Notes: generated from the letters alone by a model not told the origin. A stretch of 64,000 bases of DNA from Todiramphus chloris collaris (GCA_025345505.1 JANVCC010000118.1:602926-666925); one strand, 5' to 3'; shown: positions 25,748-39,384, counted from the stretch's first letter. Numbers and translations are program-made.

Positions 25748-28226
25748 AAGTGTAAGGAGTGAAAACAGAAGACGTGTAGACATGGTGTGAGTCAGGTTGG
25801 GACAACCCGAGCAGTAATCGCAGCGGTGGTGTCGGGGTGGGAAGCAGTGCTGGTTCCCTTGGGAAAGGCAGGTGCACGGAGGGTTTGGGAAGTGCTCCCT
25901 CAGAAGCTGCTTTGTGCCTACAGCCCGTTTATGCACCACTCTCTGAATGGGGCCAGGATTTGACTCATTATGAGTAATAGGAATGTTTTAAACAGAGAAA
26001 ACGAATTCCCTTAGAAACACGGATAGGTCTACATTTGGCTCAACAATACAAGGCCAGTAATTTTCCACACTGTTCTGCCAAATAATGGAATGTGACATTC
26101 AAGCAGCTCATGTGTAGGTGTTCCTCAGGAAAAAATACAGCTCTAACAAGGCCCCTTTTCCAAAAGAGAAGACTGAAGGTTGGGTATCTAAATGCGACCT
26201 TACAGCATCTAAGTAAACAGCCAAATGTGCAGAAGTGCCAGGCTTCCCTCGCAGCTCCGCAGGTGGTGCCGACAAGCAGCACGCCGCAAAATCGAGCCGC
26301 TTATTTGCAGCCTAAAGCACTTTTGAAAATAGAAGCCCAGGTGCCGAACAGGGCCCCTAACAAACGGTGACACTCTTGGATTAAAAGCCGTCTCTACCTA
26401 ATGACAAGTTGCATGACTTCCAGGCGACAGGAGAAACTGCATGGCTTAGAAATGCTTTGCAGGGAAAAGTTTCTACTTTACTTTTGGTGGAACAATGTGA
26501 GTTTTGGAGGCTGTGGCTTTGTATGTGAGCCCACGCATGGCTGGCTAAGGGACAGCCATTGCTAAGGGCTCTATCAAAGCCACAGAAGGAATCAGTGCTA
26601 GAAACAGGAGCTGGGACTCAGCAGCTCCTGCCCACAGCCTCCTGGAACTGGATCACGTACGGTTTACATGCAGCTGATTTTTAATTAATAGTGAAAATGA
26701 GGGAAGAATTGGGTTACTGAAGTCATTGGTAAACATGACTGGTTTTCCATCCTTTTGGATACCGCTTCTTGTTCATCATCATAAGCATCCTCGCAAATAC
26801 ATTTGCTTTCCAAAAGTTGGGGTTTTTTTCAGTTATCTTTTCTATCAGCGTCGTGTTGATAGGAACCCCCAGCTGTAAGTAGAATTTTACCTGTAATAAT
26901 GTTATCCGTGGAGAAAACCAGCGCTGAAGGTGAACAGCGTGACAGGGTGTTCTGTCTAACGGCTGGCAGCGGTGTCTCGGAACCAAGGGCTGTCTCCCCA
27001 TGGCCTGGCTGCTGTGGTGGCACAGCCAGGGCTGTAAAACACCGTGCAGATGAAGCATTTCACAGCCCCCCACGGAAAGCTGTCGTGGATTTAATGAGCA
27101 TATTCACAACGTAGCTGGCTGCACAGGTACATGGAGCGAAGCGGGATTAAACCTGGGCTCTTCCCGTTTGCAGTGGGTGCCTTTGGTAGCCACTCCTTCC
27201 ACACCAGTGCAACGTGCAGCTTCTTCCTGGAGAACGTCTGTGTTAACCAAGGTGCAACACTGGCATGGCCGTGGGAGAGGAGCGCTGTGAGCAGAAATTG
27301 CCGTGCACGGGCATTAGACCAAACCCACTCATGCTAATGCAAACATCATGCTCTCGACAGTACGTGGGCAAACGTCTGTGAGCAGAGCAGACCTTGTGCT
27401 GCAGAGCAGGTTCACCCTGTCCTCCTGCCACGCAGAAGACTCTCCCAAGGAGGCTGTGGGGACAGCAACATCAGGCTGCTCTCTTTGGCAATGTTACCGT
27501 GGTAATGTGAACCCCCTTTGTACTTCACAAACTCTGCCTCTCCAGAGCAGCTGAAATGCCAAGTACGACCGCTCCGTAATGCTCACACAGTTCGGAGAGG
27601 ACACAGAGGAAACTTCTGGAAGACTAAGGAGTTGTTGGACCCCAGAGCCGTCACCTCAGTTAGGAAAATGATCTCCTGTCGGACTCCTGTGTCTTTTCCA
27701 TCGAAGGGGGGGATTTGCCACTCTCAGGAGCGTGGCCCCGACTCGACGCAGGCGGTGATCAGCCGGAGTGCTCCGAGCTCTCAAAGTCTATCTGTGTCAA
27801 GGAAGTTGGTGGGAAGGTTCCCATGCCAAGGCAGCTCCACACGGCCTCGCTGCGTGCTGCAGCCTCCTGAGCTCATCCACGAGGCTGGAGGGACCTGGCC
27901 AGGTCCGGGCTGGGTGCCTGGACGGGTGCCACTGCCAGCAGCAGCGCAGGGGGATGGCTAAAAACAACACCATTATTCCTTCTAAAACACACAGTAAAAG
28001 ATATTTCTGGTAAAGCACATGAAAAGAGGCCGTACATGAAAAAGCCTCCCTAATAATTACTTTAGCATTGCAAAGGTTTTAAACTCTTTTAGCGTTATTA
28101 AAATCAGTACATAAAGACTTTTCTTCTGTGTCGGGCGTGAGCTGCGGTACAGAACTAATAATCCAGATGACCTTCCAAGCTGCTGCTTGTCATGAATTAT
28201 TTTCTCCTGCCTTGGGGAAATTTCTA

Positions 28227-28249
28227 AATATATATATATATATATATGT
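28227..28249. repeat. (AT)n dinucleotide repeat
   Basis: About ten AT units in a row. Simple repeat. Confidence 0.9.
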
Positions 28250-28451
28250 ACATGCAAATAAGCAAATCTTCCAGTTTTAACGCAGCGACGGTTGCATCAC
28301 TGCCCCTTCCCAAGTGTACAGCACAGCGCTGATCTGAAGACAGCTGCTGAGAAAACCCCAGGAAGTACTTGGGCTTGAAATTAAAGGGCTTGTTTTAATA
28401 TTTAGCCATGATAGATTTGAGGGAGAGCGCATGTATTCCATCAGGCGTCGG

Positions 28452-28471
28452 TGAGTCAGGCGCGTGAGTCA
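28452..28471. promoter_or_regulatory. Two AP-1 sites 13 bp apart
   Basis: TGAGTCA occurs at 28,452-28,458 and again at 28,465-28,471, the same way round, starts 13 bases apart. About 100 bases to the right, GTTTAATTAAC (28,569-28,579) is close to the HNF1 consensus. The arrangement suggests a distal enhancer between ACVR1 and UPP2. Function is not shown by sequence alone. Confidence 0.35.
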
Positions 28472-29862
28472 CAAAAGGAGCCGCTCTCGGGCTGCCGGAG
28501 ACAGCCGGCGAGGCCTGTCCGGACAGCTCCAGTGTGTGCACAGCTCCCATTAACTCGAGGAGGAGGAGGTTTAATTAACACGAGGCCAGGCCTGCTGTCC
28601 CGCCTGATTTCTGTTCCCCCTGCCCATGTCCTTGCACCGTGCACGCACCTTTACGTCGTAAATCCCACGGACTCCGGTGGCACCAGGGAACCAGGTGTGA
28701 CTCAGTAGGAGCACCGAGAGGAGAACCCAACTCCAAGTAATTAACAATAACATATAACTGCTACTAATTCAGTTTTACACAAATTGCATGGCATTATTAA
28801 ATTACGCAAGCCGTGCTCTTGCATCTGAGCAACAGCAGCATAACTCATTTTCATCCCATCTTTTAAAATAGCACTTGCAATTAGTCCTCCCCGCGTTCCA
28901 AACCCATCACATGCAACGCTTTGTTTTTACCAAAACACCCACCAAAAAGTGCTCGAGTTCTCTAATTGCGAAGATTAACTTCACACGGCTCTGCAACTTC
29001 TTTCTGCTCTGGGTGTTATTTAGGAACGGCCAACTGGAATTTATTGAAATGATGTCAAAAAAGAAATGATTAAAATTGCTCCACAGCTGGGTGGGAGACC
29101 TCGCCTGCCAAGTTTCAGCCCATGAGAACTCTCACCACGAAGTCATGGGGCACACAGGAGGTCAGGGTGGAAAAGACAGTGAGCTCTCCATCGTTCCAAA
29201 CACCGGGACAGTAACCTGGGCGAGCTCTCCCCATGGCTGGTGGCATGTCCCCCATGGCTGGTGGCATGTCTCTACAGGCGCTGGGCACTGGCACACCCCT
29301 GCTCACTGCCACCTCGGTGCCACACTGAGAGGGATTTGGCTGAGCAATCCACTGGCCCCTTCCTGCCCGCAGCCTGGACGGTGGGCTGTACCCCCTGCCT
29401 GCTCCAGCCTGGTCTGGGTGTCCCCAGCATGCCCAGTGCCAGCCCTCTGCCCTGATGGCCCCGCGGGCACAGCCGCCCCCTTCTCTTCCCGCTCGGCTGG
29501 GAACGGTGCTTTTTTTGGCCTCTGCTTCTGTCATCTGGCATTTAAATGTAATGAGATCTCTCGTTGCTAACATTTATAGCAGCAAAATATTTAAGTTCCA
29601 GGGCTTGTAACATGTGTTATTGATGTCCCGTTGCCAAGCCCAGCTGAAGGCTCCCCAAACCCTCGCTGTGCTCGCTTCAGGTCTGTGCCAGCAAACGGAC
29701 ACTGCCCCTGGCTGCACAGCGCCTGGTGAGCGGGAGCCGCTGCCCGTGACGGGCTTAAGGTGGCCAAGAAGCCACCAGCATCCTGGCTGTGTCAGCACTG
29801 GGGTGGCCAGCAGGACTAGAGCAGGGATCATCCCTCTGCACTGGGCATTAGGGAGTTCACTC

Positions 29863-30327
29863 CTCCAATCCTGGGGTCAGTTTTGTGCCCCTCACTCCCA
29901 GCAGGACAGTGAGGGGCTGGAGCGTGGCCAGAGAAGGGCAACGGAGCTGGGGAAGGGGCTGGAGCAGGAGCCTGGGGAGGAGCAGCTGAGGGACCTGGGC
30001 TTGTTGAGCCTGGAGCAAAGGAGGCTGAGGGGAGAGCTTCTGGCTCTGACAGCTCCTGACAGGAGGCTGGAGCCAGGGGGGTCGGGCTCTGCTCCCAAGG
30101 AACAAGGGACAGGACAAGAGGAACCGGCCTCGAGTTGCCCCAGGGGAGGTTTAGGTTGGAGCTGAGGAACAATTTCTTCAACCCCTTGAGGGTTCCCCAG
30201 GGCTGTGCCAGGCTGCCCAGGGCAGTGGTGGAGTCCCCGTGATCCCTGGAGGGGTTTCCAAGCCCCCCGTGGAGCTGTGGTGCTGAGGGACAGGGGGCAG
30301 TGGTGCCCTGGCACTGCTGGGTTGACT
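29863..30327 (+). mobile_element. CR1 LINE fragment, sense orientation
   Basis: It runs from 'aatcctggggtcag' through 'ggacctgggcttgttgagcctgg' in pieces to 'ccctggcactgctggg', the sense of the CR1 3' region. It is nearly identical over about 320 bases to the copy in UPP2 intron 6 (53,184-53,515) and is the inverse of the copies at 25.2 and 39.4 kb. The terminal octamer repeats are missing. Confidence 0.92.
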
Positions 30328-33300
30328 AAAGGGAGCTCTTGCCTCTGCAGAAGCAAAGCAGGTGGCCACCAGCCATCTTGGCCACCAGTGACCTCTTCTC
30401 CCGCTTCTTTAGGACTTACCATCTCACCGTGGTCTGGGGAATCCCTCAAGGGTCTCGTCGCCTGCACCACTCCTAACAGACCCACTCCATGACAGATTTC
30501 TCCAGCCTTCTGCTTGGAGGTGATGGCCGGGCTCTGTGCTGGAAACCAGGCCAAGTGTTTCAGAGAATCTCCTGACTGGTGCTCTGCTGTTCAAAGAGCA
30601 GACACAGGGAAGAGCAGTGGGCTGCAGGTGCCAAATTTAGACCTAGAAGAGAGGAGGTATTGGACGGGAGGGCTTGGCCCACCCTGCTACAACATCTGCC
30701 AAACGGAGACTGCAATTCGAGTTCCTCCAGAGCACAGGGCATGAGATCAGAGAGGCAAAGGGTGGGTCCTTGCAGCCCCTCTGAAGTAAGGGCTAAAAGG
30801 GGCGGCAGCCTCAGTGTGAGGACTGTTCTCATAAATCAATCCTCATAAAGCCAGGCACCATCTTTATTTTCCTCTCCAACAGCTGATTAAGTAGCTGGTG
30901 AAGGGAAGACGTGTAATTCATCATCTGACTCGGGACAAGGAACCAAAGCCTGCTCCCTGTGATGCTTCTGAACAGCTGGAAAGGGAAAGAGGGAGAATGT
31001 CTGTTAATATCGGACACGACAGAAATAACCCGACGATGTATCAGAGAGCAGACGGCCCAGCGCAGCTAAGGGCAGCGTGCACCGTGAGATAACATTATGT
31101 TTTAAATAAAGCCCTTTGGAAGATCCCAAATTTCTCCAGATCTTCTGTGAGTGGCACGGGTGAAGCTACAGCCTGACTTAAGTCCTGCTCCCTTGGATGA
31201 GCTCAGCGCAGCCCAGCCGGCTGCTGACCTGCAGGGTCCCTTCTGGGCAGCACAACTGTGTGCTGGCAAAGCAGGGCTGAAACACGCTGCGGGCCCCAGC
31301 AACGCGCCCCTGCCCCAGCTCAGCTCCAGGCAGTGCCAGCCTGAGCTGCCTGGAGGGACGGGGAGCAGCTACGGACTCCTGTCCACCATCTCCTCCCCGG
31401 AGACGCTGCCTTCTGCAGGCAGGAGTGCCGGTGTGGAACACGGAATCAAGGCTGGTCATGCCTGTAAAAGGGATGCTTTGCTCTGCTGGCTTTAATGTCA
31501 TTTGGTTTAGGCTTCTTTTTGCAAAGCAAAAAGACTTCATAGATCTGGTGCTAATCTGAGACTCCTCGGAATGACAGAAGCACAAGTGCTGGCCTGGAGA
31601 AGGAAGCTCTTTCATAGTGTAGCGAAGTGAGAGGTGTAGGAAAGCAAAGAGCAGGCACACAGACCATGCCCTGCCTGCACACCCGGCTCTCCTGCCACGC
31701 TATAACCCTGCACTGGGTGTGTGGGAACCAGAGGAGCTGGCAGCTCCTATCCCAGTTGCCCTGGAGTGGTGAGTGCTGGAATCAGCCTTCCCCATGGATC
31801 AACCCGGAGGCTCTCTGCCCTGGCTTATTTAATGAAATTGCCTTTCTCTCATAACCTGCGGTGAGAAAGGAGCCAGCAGAGCCATGCTGGGCATGGGGCT
31901 GAGCAGGCAAGAGGGCAGTGGTGGAGCACGGCCAGTGGGCAACGCCTCTGCCAGGGTGAAAAACGGGCAGAACAAGCCTCTTTCACCAGTCTGCTTTAAT
32001 TCTGCCTTCTTTGACTTGTCTCCTCCATGAAAAAGACACCAGAGGCAACATTCTACAAAGATACAAATTGAGCAGCCCTGGCATGTGAAGCCTGGAACTG
32101 TAGCCCAAAGCAGTAGGACTGGCCGAGATCAAGAGGGCTGAGCCTCTCCAGACAGGCTGCGGGGCAGGGCTCTGCTGCAGCAACCAGGGTTTTCACTCAG
32201 CTTCCCCTGTGGACCCCAGAAGATGCCCACAGCCCGCGTGTGCCCAGCAGCATCGCCCCACATCAAGGCTTGTTCCCTGCCTGCTGTCACCCGTGGCATT
32301 CTCAGGCCCAGCACGCAGATACAAGAACTGGAAACATGGTAGGAGGAAAGCCCAAGCTGTGGTTGTTACTTGGCTGCCCGGAAAGCACCCACCTGCCTGC
32401 AGATCCCTGGTCCTGGAGTACCTGGTGACCGTGAGTGGCCTTCAAAGTGCCATCCGTGCCAAAAGTGACATGCCTCCCCAAGCCGGGCACCTCGGGCACA
32501 CTGCCTGTCCCCGCATGGCTCACCTTCCCAGCCCCTGCCTGCTCCAACCCGCTGCCCGGCACGCTCAGCCAGACCAAGGCCAGAGCTCTAAGCCACAAAA
32601 CTCCCACCACCCTGGTTTTAGCTCTGCCTGAGGAGCTTTCCTCTGCCACCTGCACGGCCAACGTGGCCCGAGCTGCCCGGGAGCCACCGTCCCACCCTGC
32701 CTGTCTGTACAGAAACGGAGGCTCGGTGCCCCGCGGGTGCCCAGAGGGTGCAGCTCTGCTGCCGGGCTCTCCTTCCTCTGCCGTGCACGGGGCTGCCAAC
32801 CTGGGCCTGACCCTGCCGTGGGACGCTCAGACAGGGGCTGCTGCGCACACCCATCGCTGGTGTCTGGGCAAAGGCAACGCCAGGTTCAGCTATGGCAGGA
32901 GAGTGGGGCTGGACAGGGAGGGAAGGGGAGGTGGGCTCGGGACGGAGCGCATTCGGGGAGGGAAGAGATACGGGATCCCCCAACAAGTGGGGAAAGGAGG
33001 CAAAACTCTTAAAAATGCAAACAGCATCTTTCAGCATCAGCGGTTCTGTGGTGCTGAGCATTTGCAAGCAGCTGGCACGGCCTAATGGGGAGCTGGCTGC
33101 CTGAGGAGTGAAGAGTTTATCAAACACGTGACTGGGAAAAAAAGGAGGGGAAAGAAATTCTCCCTGTGCCTACTGCAGGAAGAAGCATTTCCACACAAGG
33201 TGGCACCTCTCTCCTTCCCTTCCAGTCTCACTCCAGAGAAGCTAAAAAGACACCTGAAAATATCCCCTAAAGTTACCTCCTAGCAAAAGGGATGCCCAGT

Positions 33301-34203
33301 TCACCATTAATTCACTCACTAGTGAGTGGCTTCTTTTCCTAGGCACTAACAATCAGCAGCAGAGAGAAATTTTGCCATGCTCAGGGCTGGCATTGAGCAG
33401 CGAGGAGCAGGCAGGGTGGGCAAGGCCGACCCAAGCAGGGTCAGATCTCAGGGGTGCCCGGCCCTGGGACAGGCAGACTGTCACCCAGAGCCTCCTGAGG
33501 CACAGGGGTGGCCCCAGGGGCTGCCCAGCTGCCTGAGCCACCCTGGTGACCCTCCATCCCCGTTGTGCGGGCACACCGGGTCCTGCTGCAGGTGGGCAAA
33601 GAGGCTGATGGACTCCCAGCAAATCTGCCCTGCACTTATCTGATGGCTAGTTTTTGTGCTTATAGTATATTCAATCACAATTAAGGTATTTTAGAATATT
33701 CTTTCATGCACAGTGCAGAGCAGTTCTCTCTGCTGACCTATGATGTGCTTTTGCATCCAAAGGGATGCTGAGGAGGCCTGCCTCCCTGCAAGCTTTGGCT
33801 TTCAATCCTGACCTTTCCATACCAAGAAAATGCAAAATATTATTACATATTAGAAATACAGTGTAGCTAGAAATAGCCTCTTGCATCAAGTGGCGAGATG
33901 GTAACACCCCTGTGGGCTGGCCGAGGTTCCTGGGCTGTGCCAAGGGAGGTGTTCACTGCCTCAGGATGGCACGAGTCCAACAGCCCGATGTGCCCATGCT
34001 CGCCCCCACGGCCACCCCAGAGCTGGTCTCACGGCTGGTAAAGTTGGGGAGTTAATTTTCATCAGGATCTGTCTAGGTCAGCATGCTTCGGACAACAGCA
34101 GAGCCATTGCTACTGGTACAGGGCACAAAAGGCCATTCTGGCCAGCAGCACCAGTTAGTGTGTGTCCAACACCCAGCAGAAGTTAAAGCTTCAGTCTGTC
34201 TCA
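30328..34203. other. Intergenic, nothing coding recognised
   Basis: GC-rich unique sequence. A 216-codon plus frame and a 169-codon minus frame overlap near 32.4-33.1 kb. Neither has a recognisable domain, and both lie where stops are rare because of base composition. Confidence 0.55.
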
Positions 34204-34383
34204 GGGCAGGGGTGGAGTCCCCGTGATCCCTGGAGGGGTTTCCAAGCCCCCCGTGGAGCTGTGGTGCTGAGGGACAGGGGGCAGTGGTGCCCTGGCACTG
34301 CTGGGGGAACGGTTGACTCAGTGATCCTAAAGGTCTCTTCCAGACAAAAGAATCCTATGATCCTGTTCTGTTATTCTGTGATT
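34204..34383 (+). mobile_element. CR1 LINE fragment, short 3' end
   Basis: It opens abruptly at 'gggcaggggtggagtccccg' and ends with 'cctatgatcctgttctgttattctgtgattg', the degenerate 3' terminal repeat of CR1. It is strongly 5'-truncated and otherwise very like the other copies of this family in the window. Confidence 0.92.
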
Positions 34384-35826
34384 GTATTCCTCCCTAGAGC
34401 AGAGCTGGGCTGGGCAGGGGTAGGCTTTGTAGCGTATCAAAGCCCTGTGCTCCACTTTCAACATTTTTAAAATGGCCTGTTCTAATGTAAGAGGAAAGAT
34501 ATTTCAAAGTAATGAAGTTCCCACGTGGCAATCCAGACATCACCTTCCGAGAATGCCACCTCTGCCAGCAGCTAAACACCCACAGCCACTTGCCCACCGC
34601 TTCTGCCCCTCCCGTGGGATGGGAAATGAGAAGGAACAGAAAAGGTGAGACCCCTGTGGGCTGAGACAAGGACAGTTTAATAAAACAACACCAGGAGTTC
34701 TAAACAAGTGGTAGGCTCTACCTGTGCCAGAGACTTTCCCTGCTCCAGCCACACCGAAGCTCCATGAAGCAAGTTAGAACCAGACAGCCCTCCCCCAGGC
34801 CAGCCCCACCCTCACCACCCAGGGCCAGGACCCCGTGTGCTGTGGAGCATCCCGTTGGCTGGCCCAGCTCCTCATCCCGCCGTGGCCTCTCCCAGGCCAG
34901 CACCTGCTGGGGATAATTAACCCGAGCTGAACCCGGGACAAAATGTCAGATGTTAACAAACTGGTTTTTGTTTGGGTGTTTTGCTGGCGTGGAAACTCGT
35001 CACAAGGGACTGCCTGAGCTGGAATACGTTTGCTTTTGACGCATCGGCCTTTTGCAAGGGGAGAATGGTCTGTGTGGAATGTGCCACCGGCCCCAGGATG
35101 CTACCGAGCCCTTTTCCCTGCCAACCGTGAGGGCTGCTGGCTGCTGCCTGCCCCCACCACACCCGCCCCTCGGTGCCAGCTCCTCGGCTCCTGGGCTCAG
35201 CCCCACGGACCTTGGCACGGACGCGTGTCAGCACCGCTCGTCTCAGCGGTTACCTGCAGCCCCAGCTTCTCGGGGTGACAGCGCTGGTGACTCAGTCTCC
35301 GCACAGAGCGGAGAAAGGCTGACTCGGGTCTCAGGAGGCTGGCAGGGGCTCACTGCAGGGGGATGCCAGGGTGATCCGATTCAGAATTAAACTGTGCGGG
35401 TGAAGGCTGGTTCTTGGTCTGAGAAGTGGCCTATCCAAACTCCTGCCTTGTGAAAGGCAGCCACCGGTAAAGGTCCCACTTCCAAAGCATCAGATACTTA
35501 CCAAAAGCTGCTGCTGCTCTAACATGAATTTTCATGTTCCTGATTTGCAGGAAAAAGAATTCTTGCACTGCAAATAGATTTGAATACAGCACGAAGAAAT
35601 TCAGAAAGAAGTGCTCTTTCTGCAGCTAAAACTGCCTTCTTTTCTGGCACATGGCAACCTGTGGAGTTATCAGGATCTGTGCTGCCTTATGCATATTTAA
35701 CTACCATGCCTATTTGCGGAACAGCTGGAACGATGGCATTACAGCAAATTGCTGAAATATTTGATTATACAAATGTACATACGTGGTTTAGTTTGTCCAA
35801 GACTGCAGGTGAGGTCTGACCTCACA

Positions 35827-36020
35827 CGATAGCCCCAGTTTGCTGGGGGGCTGGCCCAGATGACCTTCTGGGTCCCTTCCAGCAGGGGCACCCAGAGCAG
35901 GGTGCCCAGGCTCTCAGCCTTTCCTGGGCACGGAGATGCTCCAGGTCCCTCAGCATCTTCACAGCCTCTGCTGGACTCTGCAGTAGCTCCTGGTCTCTCC
36001 CCAGTAGTTCCTTGAACTGA
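35827..36020. mobile_element. Degraded CR1 pieces, probably two in opposite orientation
   Basis: 'ctggcccagatgaccttctg' with 'ggtcccttccag' resembles a sense CR1 tail. From about 35,900, 'ctcagcctttcctgggcac', 'gagatgctccaggtccctca' and 'agtagttccttgaactg' resemble antisense internal CR1. The match is weaker than for the other copies, so this is an older insertion or a nested pair. Confidence 0.5.
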
Positions 36021-38460
36021 AACCCCAGAAGAATAGAACACACCAGTGAACAGAGTTCTGGAAGAAGTGCTGATGCAGGGTTTAAGTTTAATCTCTTAAT
36101 TTGGGAGCTCGTGTAGGGCAAGAGGTGGGGACACCACGGCAGCTCCAGCCTGTCACCAGCTGCTCCCAGGTGGGGTTTCCAGCAGGCACCCCCAGTTCGG
36201 GTCCTGCTGCCTCAGGCCCCTGCACCAGCCCTGCTGGGCCAGCTGCTGCTGCTTCATGTGCTGATGCAGACACCAGCAATGTTGAATACGAGAGTCTGAG
36301 CTGCTGCTAACCACTGCTACCTCTCTGCATGCAGGGGAAAAACCAACCCTGTCATGTACTGACTCCTTTGCAAGACCCTTTTTCTGCCTTTTTTCTGCAG
36401 CCTCTGTTTTACCCATCCTGGCACATCAAATGCAGGCTGACAAAGAGTCAAAGTTACAGAGCTCCCAGCTCTGTAGTAATGAAAATGTATGACCTTCTAT
36501 TTTTTCTGAGCTGTAGAGGGCAAATTATTAAGCCACTTCTCTCTGCTCTGGCTTCAGGTGCTGTTTACTTAGTTTTCTAATGAATTTCTAGTTTGAATGG
36601 CTAAGTGCCTCAGCTGTTTAAAATGCACAGCTTTAGAAAAATAGAGGGGAACAGAAGTGCACAAACCAGTCTGTTTGGTACAAGAACAGCAAAACAGAGA
36701 GGTTTTCGTATCCTAGGCTAGAAAAGAAAAAAAGTTGTGTGGATGGGTTCCAGGGTGAGGAACTGCCCAGCCTGCTCCTACCTGAACTGGGCATCAGCGG
36801 AACATCATGCAACAGGGACCATAACATTGCTCTGCAATAAATGCATAGCCAGTCTGGAGCACTTTTAAGATAAACTGATTATTTGGGGATATTTATACGC
36901 TTTACTGTACACTTCTCACCTGTATCCATTGAGTGCTTGGCACAAACACTGAAGAAGTTAAATGGGACATGCCAGGAATGTGCTTTCAGAGGGCGACTGC
37001 ACTGCTGGAACATCATCTCTGATCCACAGCTGCCAGAGACACTGGGGTTGGATGAGGCAGGGATCTTACAGCATCTTGCAGGCCATCCAGCCCATGCACT
37101 TCCGTCTGCAGGTAATTTGGGACTGTGCAGGAGAGCCACACTATTGAAAAGTGTCTTTCCCTCTCCGAGGGCGCGCTGTGGCAGACGGGACCACCGCAGC
37201 CTCCCTTTCACAGGCGTTTCCCAAACTCTGGGGACCCTTAAGGCCCCATCACCATTTCTTTCTACCCCCTTCCAGCCTCCTGTCTTACCCTTTGGTTTGC
37301 TGAATCCCTGCCTTCACGGGCCATGAGATTGCAGCAGAAGTCCTGCAGTGTTTGGTGCTTTTAAACCTTAGAAACCTCGGTGAAGCTCTGAAGCTATGAG
37401 GTCACTTACTTGCATTAAGGTCCTTGCTCCTCAGAGCTGCAGAGAAAGGCAAGGGATGCCGTGTCCTGAAGGCTGCAAGAAACCACCCCCATTTCCATGT
37501 TATCCTCTTTCACCCCTCTCATGCTTCTCTTGCCCACCTCGGGCTGCGTGGTGTCCCCCAGCCCAGTGCTGGCACAGCGGCTGGGGCTCCGGCTGGAGTG
37601 GGACGGCAGGTCAGGGAGGGCTGCAGGACAAACCCTGCCTCTCAAGCCTCTGCGAAGGCGACAGGAAGAGGCCATGGGACGCCGGCCAAGGATGAGAAAG
37701 GACATGAGCAAACAGAGAGAAATGATGATAATTGCAGGGAAAGGAACTCTCTGAAAAGTAAAAAAACCCAACGCATGTTTCAGGCCTGCCTGGCTGAACC
37801 GTGCGTGGGGCAGGGAGGGGAAAGGCCAGCGTGGTTCTGCAGTGCTCTGGCACATGTGTCCTCCAAGCTCTGAAACACAGAGCCAGTCCTGCTGGGATGC
37901 CTCCTCTGAAAGCTCCAGTGACTCCTTTACGTGTTTCCATCTCAGTGAAGCTGGCTGAGGTGAGGTAACGTCTGGGCAGCTCGCTTCAAAATCACAGAGA
38001 CAGCAGAGGTTGGTCTTTGCCTGGAAGCCCCTGACCCTCCACGGGGCGTAGGAAGCTGCCCGAGCAGCCGCGCAGAGAAAACCCCGACCCGAACAAATTT
38101 AGCCCACCAAGTGACAAAGCGGCTCCCGCCCAGCCCAGCCGTGCTGGCCCCCCTGCCCCAGCCCTGTGCCACCCCATCGGCACGGGCAGCTTCGTGGGGA
38201 CAGGGCTGGGGCATGGGCAGCCAATCCCCCATGCGTCGCCCGGAGAAAAATCGGTTCTCATCCTGTCTTTGAGCTGTGATTGGGCTCGACAAGCTCAGTG
38301 ACTTTATGAACTCTGCTCAGGCCCTGCACCGCTTGCCTTTCTCTGGTCGAAATCTCCTCCCAGCCTCCCGCCTTCTGCCTGCGCCCGCGGGCACCGGCGG
38401 CTGTACCGGGCACCCGCAAGCCCAGGGAGGGAAGGACGAAAGGATAAAAATACCCATGTG

Positions 38461-38490
38461 AAAAAAAAAAAAAGGAAAAGAAAAAAAAAT
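38461..38490. repeat. A-rich tract
   Basis: Runs of A broken by single or double G. Low complexity. Confidence 0.8.
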
Positions 38491-39384
38491 CAGGCACCAT
38501 CTGGATTCCGAGCCTGGAGAGCAGGAAAGCGCTGGGCAGGAAGGGAGCAAGCAGAGGGGAGCGGGTTCGCTGGTGCCAAGCCGGGGAGCACCGCAGAGCC
38601 CATGTGCCCTCTCTCCCAACAGTGCCCGGGGGGGAGGGAGAGTGGCTTCCCTGCACCCCCTCAGCAAACCGGGCAGCCTCTCCTGCTTCTCCATTTCACA
38701 TCCTTAGTCAGGTTGCTCTGGATTGCTCCTGTTAAGACTGGAAATTCATAATGAAGTCAGGGGTTCGCTTCTTGCCACCTGTTAATTAAAAAAAAAAAAG
38801 TTAAAATAGTTCTCAAGTGCTTTTATTTTCTGCCCATGCTGCAGGACACAGTTTTCCTTGCTCCAAATTAAATGTCTCCTTTTAGCACCAGTCCTGCCCC
38901 CAGCAGCGTCCACCCTCCTTCTACAAGCTCTGGCTCTTCTGCTGACCTGTGGCTTTCTGCTGCCAGCGCTGCCTGTGGCCACAGGGTCTGGTGGCCGTGG
39001 TGGCAGCTGCCATCCCAGTGGTGCCATGGGGACGCACAGCCCATGCCAGCAATGCATGCCCGCGGGATCCGTGCCTGGCACCGCGCAGGCGCTGCAGGCT
39101 CCCTACCCCCACACCAGCCAGTTCCCAAGCAGGGACAGAAACCCAACAGAGCCGAGTCTTCACCAGTTAACAACACTGTGCCCCAGGCTGTTTCTCCAGC
39201 CCCTGCTTCTGAGCACAAGCCATCATTTTACCCTCTGTGAGCATCTGTGCTGTTGGAAGGAGCGGAGACCTTGCACCTGACCCCACAGCAGGGCTCCCGC
39301 TTCGGGGGCTGCAGGGAAGGAGCCTGGGACCCTGCTCTGCTGTGCAGGAGGAGCTGCTGCCGCCTCTGCTTTGTGCTGCCTTTC

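Larger units (their letters stand above)
25748..29862. other. Intergenic, nothing coding recognised
   Basis: No exon or RNA gene is seen. The stretch from about 28.0 to 29.0 kb is AT-rich with islands of motif-like sequence (paired AP-1 sites, an HNF1-like site) and is the best candidate for a conserved noncoding element, but I cannot test conservation. Two copies of a 20-base unit with 'catggctggtggcatgtc' lie near 29,232-29,271. Confidence 0.5.
34384..39384. other. Intergenic, mostly nothing recognised
   Basis: No coding exon is seen. It contains a degraded CR1 composite at about 35.8-36.0 kb and an A-rich tract at 38.46 kb. Between these the sequence is unique and of mixed composition. 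Confidence 0.5.

Noticed and set aside
29892..30554. 220-codon minus-strand frame, and the similar 276-codon frame at 39,371-40,201
   Set aside because: Both are translations of the antisense strand of CR1 3' regions. The same peptide recurs at every copy.
32435..33127. 216-codon plus frame and overlapping minus frames
   Set aside because: GC-rich unique DNA, no domain, no splice context, frames open on both strands.
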